The notes beneath the pieces are model-generated. The model was not told where the DNA came from. It ran no database searches and saw only the letters and a program-made list of their open reading frames with translations. Source: Arthrobacter sp. U41 (GTDB lineage: Bacteria > Actinomycetota > Actinomycetes > Actinomycetales > Micrococcaceae). Taken from it: a stretch of DNA of 64,000 nucleotides. The translations under genes were made by a program, and so were the position numbers. Below, one piece after another: positions 57,453-64,000 of the stretch (its first letter is position 1; the number at the start of each line of letters is the position of its first letter). The stretch is from NCBI RefSeq assembly GCF_007679325.1, contig NZ_VEGI01000001.1, positions 496,001 through 560,000 of the forward strand. The letters are read 5' to 3'.

Positions 57453-58173
57453 CCCACAGCCGGTAGGCGGCCTTGACAGAGATCTGCCGGGCAACGTAGT
57501 GGCAGCGGAAGTTTTTGTTGGGCGGCAGCCAGGTGGCGGCGTCGGACGCGCTTTTGTCCTGGTTGGCGGGGCCGTCGACGGCGATCAGGTTCAGCGGATC
57601 GTTCGCCAGGTGCTCGCGCTGCGCCGGCGTCAGTTGCTGGGCGCCTTTTTGCCAGGCATCGCCCAGGGCCACGACGTGATCGATCTGCACTGCCTTGCTG
57701 CTCGCGGATCCCCGGCGGAAGGTGAGCTGGCGGCCGGTGTAGGGTTCCCGGAACGTGCCGGCGTCCACCCGGCAGCGGGATTCCTCGGTGAATTCGGCGC
57801 CGGAAAGGTCCCGGCGGAGGATGTCGTTGCGGGTATCGCAGCCGTTGCGGTCCACGTCCAGCCAGGCCTCGCCGTATGCGCTCCGGTCGTAATTGTCCTT
57901 GGCTGCGCGGCCTTTGACGGGGATCGTCTCCAGCAGCGCCGCTGCGGGGCCCCGCGGAACGGGACGCACGGAAGGGACCGCGTTCATCCAGCCGGCCGCC
58001 AGCACGGAAACCTCGCTGGGACCGTCCGCCGGCGGCCCGACGGCGGCAAACTGCCCGGCGGTGAAGAACCAGCCCAGACCCACGACGACGGCGAGGGCCG
58101 CGGCGGCCAGCAGGGCCCACGCCTGGCGGGACCGGCGTCGTTCCTTCCGGTACTCCGCCCAGGTGAGCGTCAT
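57370..58173 (-). CDS. Membrane-anchored/secreted HNH nuclease (DUF1524-type)
   Basis: A 267-residue protein. A basic start and a helix (AWALLAAAALAVVVGLGWFF) at about residues 19-40 give a signal anchor, so the nuclease domain is outside. The domain has DVDRNGCDTRNDILRRDLSG with cysteines, and the beta-beta-alpha-metal motif QIDHVVALGDAWQKGAQQ and NLIAVDGPANQDKSASDAAT. This matches the secreted DUF1524/GmrSD_C-like HNH proteins common in actinobacteria; DNA uptake or defence roles are unproven. Its 3' end overlaps the convergent kinase gene by 83 bp. Confidence 0.93.
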   Translation of the reverse strand: MTLTWAEYRKERRRSRQAWALLAAAALAVVVGLGWFFTAGQFAAVGPPADGPSEVSVLAAGWMNAVPSVRPVPRGPAAALLETIPVKGRAAKDNYDRSAYGEAWLDVDRNGCDTRNDILRRDLSGAEFTEESRCRVDAGTFREPYTGRQLTFRRGSASSKAVQIDHVVALGDAWQKGAQQLTPAQREHLANDPLNLIAVDGPANQDKSASDAATWLPPNKNFRCHYVARQISVKAAYRLWVTPAEKDAMKRILAGCPAQQTVVPEAQ

Positions 58174-58272
58174 CCCGGGCCCGGGGCGGGGCGAATTCTC
58201 TCCACCCCCGAAGCCTAGGCCGCTCCCCCGGCACCCCGGGGGTTGTCCACAGTGTGGAGGACGGGTGCCTTG

Positions 58273-58482
58273 TCAGTTCTCCTTGGTCACCCGCATCAGG
58301 TCTTCGTTGGCGAGGGCCAACAGCGATTCAAGCTGCTGGACCCGCGCCTCGTCCACGTCACCAGCCGCGTACTTGGCGCGGGCGTCGTCGAGGAGCCGTT
58401 TGGCTTCCTTGGCGTTCCGGCGCGCGACGTCCAGCGCATGTTCCAGGGTGGTTTCGTGCTCCACTGCCGAGTTCTGTTCCAT
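58273..58482 (-). CDS. Small helical hypothetical protein
   Basis: A 69-residue, highly charged protein (TTLEHALDVARRNAKEAKRL; RVQQLESLLALANEDLMRVT) predicted to be two helices, probably a coiled coil. No family recognised. ATG follows AATGGTGCAATG spacing with a weak ribosome site. It lies between the HNH gene and gap, with a hairpin upstream. Codon use is like its neighbours. Confidence 0.6.
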   Translation of the reverse strand: MEQNSAVEHETTLEHALDVARRNAKEAKRLLDDARAKYAAGDVDEARVQQLESLLALANEDLMRVTKEN

Positions 58483-58499
58483 TGCACCATTGTGGAGCC

Positions 58500-58536
58500 C
58501 TTTCCCGGCCGATTCCAGAGGCGTCGGCCGGGAAAG
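58500..58536. terminator. Hairpin after gap
   Basis: Perfect 13-bp stem (58500-58512 with 58524-58536) in the gap-to-small-gene interval, 32 bp after the gap stop. No T-run on the minus strand. Confidence 0.6.
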
Positions 58537-58567
58537 ACAGAACGGAACAGAATTCAGTCGTGGGATC

Positions 58568-60064
58568 TCAGGCGTCCACCTTGACGGGAAGGCCGGCCGC
58601 TTCCAGGGTGGCGGCAGCGTCTTTGGCGGGGAACGACGGCGGGTTCACGCCGGCCATTTCCTCCATCACGCGGACCACCTGGCAGCTGTAGCCGAACTCG
58701 TTGTCGTACCAGACGTAGAGAACCAGGTTCTTGTCGTTGGAGATCGTGGCGAGCCCGTCGACGATGCCGGCGCGGCGCGAGCCGACGAAGTCGGTGGAAA
58801 CCACCTCGGGCGAATCGATGTAGTCGACCTGCTTGCGGAGGTCCGAGTGCAGCGACATTTCCCGCAGGTAGTCGTTGACCTCGTCCTTGGTGGTGCCGTT
58901 TTCCAGGCTCAGGTTCAGGATGGCCAGCGACACGTCCGGGGTGGGGACGCGGATGGAGCTGCCGGTGAGCTTGCCCAGCAGTTCGGGCAGCGCCTTGGCG
59001 ACGGCCTTGGCGGCGCCGGTCTCGGTGATGACCATGTTCAGCGCGGCGGAGCGTCCGCGGCGGTCGCCCTTGTGGAAGTTGTCGATCAGGTTCTGGTCGT
59101 TGGTGAACGAGTGGACCGTCTCCACGTGGCCGTGCACCACGCCGTACCGGTCGTTGATGGCCTTGAGCACGGGGGTGATGGCGTTGGTGGTGCAGGAGGC
59201 TGCCGAAACAATCGTGTCCGAGTCGGTGATGGTGCCGTGGTTGATGCCGTGCACGATGTTCTTCAGCTCACCCTTGCCCGGAGCCGTGAGCAGGACCCGG
59301 GATACGCCCTTGCTCTGCAGATGCTGGGACAGGCCCTCGGCGTCGCGCCAGCGTCCCGTGTTGTCAACCACCAGGGCGTCGTGGATGCCGTATGCGGTGT
59401 AGTCCACCGTGGCGGGGTTGTCCGAGTAGATGACCTGGATCTGCACGCCGTTGGCGGTGATGGTGTCGTTGTCGAGGTCCACCTTGATGGTGCCCTCGAA
59501 GGAGCCGTGAACCGAGTCGCGGCGCAGCAGGCTGGCCCGCTTGGCGAGGTCGTTGTCCGAACCGCGGCGCACCACGATGGCGCGCAGGCGCAGGCCATGG
59601 CCGCCACCGGCCTTTTCGATCAGGAGGCGGGCCAGGAGCCGGCCGATGCGGCCGAAGCCGTAAAGGACAACGTCGGTGCTGGTGCGGTCGTCGCCGCCGC
59701 GCTTGCCCACGACGTCGGCGAGTTCGGCCCGGAGGAACTCATCCAGGGTGGCACCGTTGCCTTCGGCGCGGTACTTCTCGGTGAGGCGCGCAATGTCGAT
59801 GGCCGCGGCGCCGAGCTCCAGCTTGGTCAGGGCATCCAGTAGCGGGGCGGTCTCTTCGAGGCGCAGTTCTTCCTTGCTCATCCGGCGGGCGAAGCGGTGC
59901 GCCTTGAGGATGTTCATGGTGGACTTGTTGATCAGGCTGCGGCCGTGGATGGAGGTGACCACGTTGTTTTCCCGGTACAGCCGGCCGATCACCGGAATCA
60001 TGGCCTCGGCGAGCGCCTCCCGGCCCATCCACGTATCAAGACAAGAATCTGACGTCTGGCTCAC
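58568..60064 (-). CDS. gap: Glyceraldehyde-3-phosphate dehydrogenase (GapB-type, long form)
   Basis: A 498-residue GAPDH, about 160 residues longer than the usual 335. The extra N-terminal region of about 125 residues (VIGRLYRENNVVTSIHGRSL) precedes the NAD(P) domain (YGFGRIGRLLARLLIE). The active-site Cys is in SAASCTTNAITPVLKAIN. Long GAPDHs of this kind are the GapB/GapX of corynebacteria, linked to gluconeogenesis. The start is GTG at 60064 with GGAAGG 7 nt upstream. A perfect palindrome lies 25 bp further up, so regulated expression is likely. Confidence 0.93.
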   Translation of the reverse strand: MSQTSDSCLDTWMGREALAEAMIPVIGRLYRENNVVTSIHGRSLINKSTMNILKAHRFARRMSKEELRLEETAPLLDALTKLELGAAAIDIARLTEKYRAEGNGATLDEFLRAELADVVGKRGGDDRTSTDVVLYGFGRIGRLLARLLIEKAGGGHGLRLRAIVVRRGSDNDLAKRASLLRRDSVHGSFEGTIKVDLDNDTITANGVQIQVIYSDNPATVDYTAYGIHDALVVDNTGRWRDAEGLSQHLQSKGVSRVLLTAPGKGELKNIVHGINHGTITDSDTIVSAASCTTNAITPVLKAINDRYGVVHGHVETVHSFTNDQNLIDNFHKGDRRGRSAALNMVITETGAAKAVAKALPELLGKLTGSSIRVPTPDVSLAILNLSLENGTTKDEVNDYLREMSLHSDLRKQVDYIDSPEVVSTDFVGSRRAGIVDGLATISNDKNLVLYVWYDNEFGYSCQVVRVMEEMAGVNPPSFPAKDAAATLEAAGLPVKVDA

Positions 60065-60089
60065 AGAAATACCTTCCTAGAATCCACCA

Positions 60090-60105
60090 CATACGACGTC
60101 GTATG
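60090..60105. promoter_or_regulatory. Perfect 16-bp palindrome upstream of gap
   Basis: CATACGACGTCGTATG is an exact inverted repeat, 25 bp upstream of the gap GTG and 12 bp upstream of its ribosome site. Its size and position fit a dimeric repressor operator. The regulator is unknown. Confidence 0.6.
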
Positions 60106-60181
60106 CGGAAGTCGGCGGCCGGAGGTTCTCCGGCACCTCGGCGCCGGGGATTCGGTCCACCCCGGGCGCCTGTCGAGCAAA

Positions 60182-60218
60182 GAAAAGCCGCCGACTGCGA
60201 ACGCAGACCCGGCGGCAG
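60182..60218 (-). terminator. Terminator downstream of rnpB
   Basis: Stem of 7 bp plus an inner 5 bp (60189-60195 with 60212-60218), followed on the minus strand by TTTTCTTT. It lies about 130 bp after the RNase P RNA and before gap. Confidence 0.8.
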
Positions 60219-60347
60219 AACTTCTACGTTCACCATTCATTCTACGGGCGGCCCGGCGGGGTCGAATGCCCGGTGACGCGTGAAATGACTCACATGGGCC
60301 CCGGCCGCCCGGGATTGGGGCACCGGGGGACGCAGAGTCGCGGCGGT

Positions 60348-60753
60348 GTGGGTGGATGGGTTGACCGATACGCCGGGTTCTGTGTTCCCGTGCCGTTACC
60401 AGCACAGGAGTAGCGGCCATCCATCTACGAACGCCGTTGCCGACGCCCTCCAGCAGCCTACCCGGACACTCGGGCGGGCAGCCCTCAAACGTGTCCTGTC
60501 TGGCCTTGCTCCGGGTGGGGTTTACCTAGCCTTCCCGGTCACCCGGGAAGCTGGTGGTCTCTTACACCACCGTTTCACCCTTACCTGCCCTGCGGCCCGT
60601 GCAAGCACACGCCGCATGCAGGCGGTCTGTTCTCTGTGGCACTGGCCTGCGGGTTACCCCGAGTGGGCGTTACCCACCACCCTGCCCTGCGGAGCCCGGA
60701 CGTTCCTCGAGCCACTTACGTGACGCGCGGCCGCCTGGTCAACCCATCCGCCG
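60348..60753 (-). ncRNA. rnpB: RNase P RNA (type A)
   Basis: Minus-strand RNA of about 405 nt. The ends pair: GGATGGGTTGACC near 60750 and GGTCAACCCATCC near 60355. The conserved P4 block GAGGAACGTCCGGGCTCC is at 60708-60691, ACAGAGAACAGACCGCC and GGTAAGGGTGAAACGGTG follow, and CACAGAACCCGGCGTAT is near the 3' end. It matures tRNA 5' ends. The exact ends are approximate. Confidence 0.96.
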
Positions 60754-60856
60754 TCCATTCTACGGTCTCCCCCGGCGGAGCCCTCCCACCGCGTATTTTG
60801 GGGCGGCCGGTGGGAGAATTGGAGAAGTATTCCTGCTATTCAAGGAAACGATTTAA

Positions 60857-61738
60857 ATGAACTGGACAGCCATCATCATCTGGGCCCTCGCCATCATCCT
60901 GGTACTCGTTCTCGCCAAGATGTCGATCAAGATTGTCCGCCAGTATGAACAAGGCGTCCTGTTCCGGCTGGGCCGGGTGGTCGCGGTCCGGATGCCCGGC
61001 CTGCGGTTTATCATCCCGGTGGTGGACCGGCTTCAGCTGGTGAGCCTGCGGATCGTGACAATGCCGATCCAGTCACAAGGGATCATCACCCAGGACAACG
61101 TCAGCGTCGACATCTCGGCAGTGGCCTATTACCGGGTGGTCAATGCCGTGAAGTCCGTCGTTGCGATCGAAGACGTCGCGGCGGCCATCAACCAGATCGC
61201 CCAGACCACCCTGCGGAAGGTGGTGGGCCGGCACAGCCTGGACCAGACGCTGTCCGAGACCGAGCGGATCAACAGCGACATCCGGGAAATCCTGGACGCC
61301 CTCACGCTGGAATGGGGCGTCGAAGTGACGCTCGTTGAACTCAAGGACATCCAGCTCCCGGACAGCATGAAGCGGGCGATGGCCCGGCAGGCGGAGGCCG
61401 AGCGGGAGAAGCGGGCCAAGATCATCGCGGCCGAAGGGGAGGCGATCGCCGCCGTGGCGCTTGGCGCGGCATCAGACACGATGATGGCCCACCCCGTCGC
61501 CCTGCAGTTGCGGAATCTTCAGTCCCTCGTGGAGATCGGGGTGGACAAAAACTCAACCGTCGTCTTCCCCGCGCCCTTGATGAGCACCATCGCTGAACTG
61601 GCCGCCTTTCTGGCACGCGAGGACCACGCAGCCAAGACAGGGATTGCAGGAATGTCGGCCACGCCACCGGCGGAGCCACCCGCGGAGTTAACCGCGCCAC
61701 CGGCGGATTCGCCGGCGCCACCATTTAGGGCCGCGTAG
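60857..61738 (+). CDS. Slipin / SPFH-domain membrane protein
   Basis: A 293-residue stomatin-like protein with one N-terminal helix (AIIIWALAIILVLVLAKMSI) followed by the SPFH domain (VRQYEQGVLFRLGRVVAVRM, GIITQDNVSVDISAVAYYRV). A helical region (MARQAEAEREKRAKIIAAEG) supports oligomer rings. The C-terminal 40 residues are Pro/Ala-rich. Slipins organise membrane microdomains, often with an NfeD partner gene; no nfeD is visible here. It is divergent from rnpB with about 100 bp between. Confidence 0.94.
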   Translation: MNWTAIIIWALAIILVLVLAKMSIKIVRQYEQGVLFRLGRVVAVRMPGLRFIIPVVDRLQLVSLRIVTMPIQSQGIITQDNVSVDISAVAYYRVVNAVKSVVAIEDVAAAINQIAQTTLRKVVGRHSLDQTLSETERINSDIREILDALTLEWGVEVTLVELKDIQLPDSMKRAMARQAEAEREKRAKIIAAEGEAIAAVALGAASDTMMAHPVALQLRNLQSLVEIGVDKNSTVVFPAPLMSTIAELAAFLAREDHAAKTGIAGMSATPPAEPPAELTAPPADSPAPPFRAA

Positions 61739-61764
61739 CCTGCGGCCGGGCCTATGATCCGTGC

Positions 61765-62634
61765 ATGGACCAGTCCGCCCTGACCCGGCGCAGGCTGCTT
61801 GAGCTGGCAGTAATCAGCTTTGGTGCGTCCGCGCTCACAGCGTGCACGGAAGGTCTCGTACCCGTCGAGACGTCCCCGCCCGTCGCTACCGAGCCGCCGG
61901 CCCCGCTGTCCGTCCGGACCAGCGCCGGGTCTTTCAACTCCGCCTACCGGCCCGGGGTCGCCACGCACTGGTCCCTGGCCGCGCCTGACATGCCGCCCGG
62001 CAACCCACAGCCCGAACTTCCCGTGGCGATCTTCCTGCACGGGCTCGGCGGCGACCACTCCGTCCTGCTGGAGAACCTGGCCGCCGACGAGGCCCTGCAA
62101 CGGCACCTCGACGCCGGCGGCGCACCGTTCGCGATCGCGGCGGTGGACGGCGGGGACAACTGGTGGCACCCCCGCGCGAACGGCACCGACACCCAGTCGA
62201 TGCTGGTGAGGGAATTTGCGCCGTTCCTCGGCCGGCGGGGCTACGACCTCGGAAGGATCGGCCTCTTCGGCCTTTCGATGGGAGGCTTCGGCGCTCTTCT
62301 GCTCGCCTCCCAGGGCAGGCTGCCCGGCGTCCGGGCCGTCGCGGCCCTGAGTCCGGCGGTCTGGGAAGCGTACGATCCGCGTTTGGACAGCGCCTTCGAC
62401 GGCCCGGCCGACTTCGCGGCCCACGACGTGTTCGCGCTCCGGCCCGGTCTCGCGGCCCTGCCCAAACGGATCGATTGCGGCACCGGGGACGACCTTGCCG
62501 CCACGGTTCGTGACTACCGCGCCGGACTGCCGGGCGCCGTCGAAGGCGGCTTCCAGCCCGGCGGCCACGACGACGACTACTGGCGGTCCGTCTTGCCCGA
62601 CGTCTTGTCCTTCCTGGGCCGCAACCTGGCCTGA
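61765..62634 (+). CDS. Tat-exported lipoprotein esterase (alpha/beta hydrolase)
   Basis: A 289-residue enzyme. The signal has a twin-arginine motif (TRRRLLELA) and a lipobox at SALTAC (Cys27), so it is a Tat lipoprotein. The mature part is an esterase/antigen-85-like hydrolase: FLHGLGGDHSVLLENLAAD, nucleophile elbow GLFGLSMGGFGALLLAS (Ser in GLSMGG), and a likely His in FQPGGHDDDYW. The acid residue is probably the Asp of IDCGTGDDL. The substrate may be a carbohydrate or mycolate-like ester, not known. Confidence 0.88.
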   Translation: MDQSALTRRRLLELAVISFGASALTACTEGLVPVETSPPVATEPPAPLSVRTSAGSFNSAYRPGVATHWSLAAPDMPPGNPQPELPVAIFLHGLGGDHSVLLENLAADEALQRHLDAGGAPFAIAAVDGGDNWWHPRANGTDTQSMLVREFAPFLGRRGYDLGRIGLFGLSMGGFGALLLASQGRLPGVRAVAALSPAVWEAYDPRLDSAFDGPADFAAHDVFALRPGLAALPKRIDCGTGDDLAATVRDYRAGLPGAVEGGFQPGGHDDDYWRSVLPDVLSFLGRNLA

Positions 62635-62670
62635 ACCCCCGGCCCGGGAACGGACGGCTAAGATTGGCCG

Positions 62671-63435
62671 GTGCTGATTCTGCTGCCGCCCTCCGAAGGC
62701 AAGACCCCCGCGACGGTCGGCAACGCCGTCGACTGGACCTCCCTGAGCTTCCCCGAACTGAACACCTACCGCGCCAAAGTGCTGGACGGTCTCGGAACGG
62801 TCAGCGCCCACGAAGACGCCTTGGCGCTCCTAGGCGTCGGCGCCTCGCTGCGCGCCGACGTCGAACGCAACACCCGGCTGCACGCCGAGCCGGCAGCGCC
62901 CGCCCACCAGGTCTACTCCGGGGTGCTGTACGACGCGCTGGGCTATGACTCGCTGACGGCCGCGCAGAAGCGCAGGGCGGATGAATCAGTCATGGTCATT
63001 TCCGCGCTCTGGGGGGCCATCCGCTTCGGCGACAGCGTGCCCGCCTACCGGCTGTCGATGTCCACCGCACTGCCCGACGTCGGACGGCTGGCATCGTTCT
63101 GGAAACCGCAGCTCACTGCGGCCCTCGCCGGGGTCGCGGACGGTGAACTGCTGGTGGACTGCCGCTCCAGCACCTACGCCGCGGCATGGGCTCCCCCGCC
63201 TGCGCAGACCGTGGCCGTGAACGTCTTCACCGAGGTGGGCGGCGTGCGGAAAGTGGTCAGCCACTTCGCGAAACACACCCGGGGCGAACTCGCCCGGCAC
63301 CTGCTGACCCGGCGGGGCAGGGCGCCGCAGACACCGGCGCAGCTGCAAAAGGCGGCGGCCGAAAAGTGGACCGCGGAGCTGGTTGGGGGCACGGCCCGGA
63401 AGCCGCACGCCCTGAACATCATCCTGCCGAACTAG
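62671..63435 (+). CDS. yaaA: YaaA-family peroxide stress protein (DUF328)
   Basis: A 254-residue YaaA/DUF328 protein. The N-terminus is LLPPSEGKT, with later YSGVLYDALGYDSL, SVMVISALWGAIRFGDSVPA and the end FAKHTRGELARHLL. In E. coli YaaA lowers free iron after peroxide; actinobacterial members are assumed similar. The start is GTG at 62671. It is convergent with the zinc-ribbon gene; a palindromic repeat separates them. Confidence 0.93.
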   Translation: MLILLPPSEGKTPATVGNAVDWTSLSFPELNTYRAKVLDGLGTVSAHEDALALLGVGASLRADVERNTRLHAEPAAPAHQVYSGVLYDALGYDSLTAAQKRRADESVMVISALWGAIRFGDSVPAYRLSMSTALPDVGRLASFWKPQLTAALAGVADGELLVDCRSSTYAAAWAPPPAQTVAVNVFTEVGGVRKVVSHFAKHTRGELARHLLTRRGRAPQTPAQLQKAAAEKWTAELVGGTARKPHALNIILPN

Positions 63436-63493
63436 CTCGCAGCAGGGGCCGCTTTGAGCCCCCAAACGGCCTTAACTGCTGGTCAGTCGGGTG
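63432..63493. repeat. Compound intergenic palindrome (copy B)
   Basis: Same flanks as copy A at 38705 (AGCTCGCAGC ... TCAGTCGGG), but the inner hairpin (core GGCCGCTTT...AAACGGCC) is in the opposite orientation. It lies between two convergent genes, where it may act as a terminator. Confidence 0.85.
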
Positions 63494-63494
63494 G

Positions 63495-64000
63495 CTAGGC
63501 CCACTCGGAGGAGCGGACCAGGATGCAGCCGGAGTCCGGGCAAAAGACAATGTCGTCCTCGGCCGCGGCCTTGATTTCGGCGAGGTCGCCCGGGCTGAGC
63601 TGCATGCCGGATCCTTCGGACGTGCCGTGGAACAGCCGCGCAGCACCGACGCCGCGCTTGGCCAGGGTCTTCTCGTAGACGGCGAGCATGCCGGCGTCGA
63701 GCCCTTCGGCGAATTCGGCGCGCTTGCCGCGCACCACCGTGGCCTCGGCGGCGACCTCGGCGAGCTGTTCGTCCAGCTCGGCGCGGATGGAGCCGAAGGA
63801 GCCCTGGATGTCGTCAACGATCTGCTGCTGGGCGGCCTGGCGCAGGCGCAGGGAATCCAGCCGCTCCAGGACCTCCAGCTCCACGTCCTCCAGGTCGGAG
63901 CGGCGCTTGTTCAGGGACACGAGGTCACGCTGCAGGGCCACAAGGTCCTTGGACAGGCCGGTGCCGCTGTTCAGCTTCGCCTCGTCGCGTTCGATCCGGG
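63495..64000 (-). CDS. C4-type zinc-ribbon domain protein (CT398-like), C-terminal fragment
   Basis: The gene runs off the right edge; about 168 residues are visible. The frame stays open from 63941 through 64000 (RIERDEAKLNSGTGLSKDLV). The visible part is a long antiparallel coiled coil (DLEDVELEVLERLDSLRLRQ) ending in a zinc-ribbon-like knuckle GSGMQLSPGDLAEI and DIVFCPDSGCILVRS. One CxxxxC is seen; the other Cys pair of the classic family is not evident, so metal binding is uncertain. In actinobacteria it usually sits next to a Nif3-like gene, which would be outside the window. Confidence 0.88.
   Translation of the reverse strand, partial: RIERDEAKLNSGTGLSKDLVALQRDLVSLNKRRSDLEDVELEVLERLDSLRLRQAAQQQIVDDIQGSFGSIRAELDEQLAEVAAEATVVRGKRAEFAEGLDAGMLAVYEKTLAKRGVGAARLFHGTSEGSGMQLSPGDLAEIKAAAEDDIVFCPDSGCILVRSSEWA

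Overview
The window comes from a high-GC actinobacterium, most likely Arthrobacter, Pseudarthrobacter or a close Micrococcaceae relative. This rests on the GC-rich codon use, frequent GTG and TTG starts, a translational ileS T-box, a GapB-length GAPDH, a Rv2466c-type DsbA protein, and the gene order. From memory, much of the order matches the Mycobacterium tuberculosis block from about Rv2420c (rsfS) to Rv2478c (ssbB). Most of the window is therefore conserved chromosomal backbone. No IS element, prophage, CRISPR array or rRNA operon was seen.

Layout. 1-2.5 kb: a cut-off methyltransferase gene, a flavoprotein, a PhnA/YjdM-type protein and a DoxX-type membrane protein. 2.6-3.3 kb: two identical tRNA-Ala(GGC) genes. 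3.4-11.2 kb: a minus-strand block read rplU-rpmA-obg-proB-proA-(small membrane protein)-nadD-(tail-anchored protein)-rsfS. 11.6-13.35 kb: a TPP-riboswitch-controlled thiD-tenA fusion lying between rplU and rne. 13.5-16.8 kb: rne. 17.3-23.7 kb: a VKOR-type membrane protein, then ndk, a DUF4233 protein, folC and ileS with its T-box leader. 24-28.4 kb: an SDR enzyme, valS and a DsbA/Rv2466c-type protein. 28.5-33 kb: tig, clpP1, clpP2 and clpX, with a ClgR-like box before clpP1. 33-33.3 kb: divergent tRNA-Pro and tRNA-Gly. 33.4-40.6 kb: nei-like glycosylase, rpiB, a membrane protein, pepN, osmC-like, mscS-like and a truncated hemoglobin. 40.8-45.5 kb: a conserved hypothetical gene, tesB, ettA, a lipoprotein gene and an ssb paralogue. 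45.7-50 kb: tRNA-Arg, a LapA-like gene, a GNAT, an XRE regulator divergent from a second methionine aminopeptidase, the usual map convergent to it, and an AlkD-like gene. 50-54.5 kb: an mptB-like mannosyltransferase, orn, tRNA-His, an acyl-CoA dehydrogenase and def. 54.6-64 kb: a hydrolase, ppk2, a PfkB-family kinase, a secreted HNH nuclease, gapB-type GAPDH, rnpB, a slipin, a Tat-exported esterase, yaaA and a cut-off zinc-ribbon protein.

Many genes serve translation and protein fate: tRNAs, IleS, ValS, L21, L27, Obg, RsfS, EttA, Tig, Def, two MetAPs, ClpP1P2X and PepN. RNA turnover is also well represented (RNase E/G, oligoribonuclease, RNase P RNA).

No clearly new multi-gene system stands out. 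The best leads are: a family of intergenic hairpins in which the inner hairpin appears inverted between two copies; the XRE plus second-MetAP module placed tail to tail with the housekeeping map; a TPP aptamer whose P1 helix contains the apparent AUG; a perfect 16-bp palindrome just upstream of gap; a 68-bp tandem duplication at the 3' end of thiD-tenA; and a -10-like motif shared by four tRNA genes.
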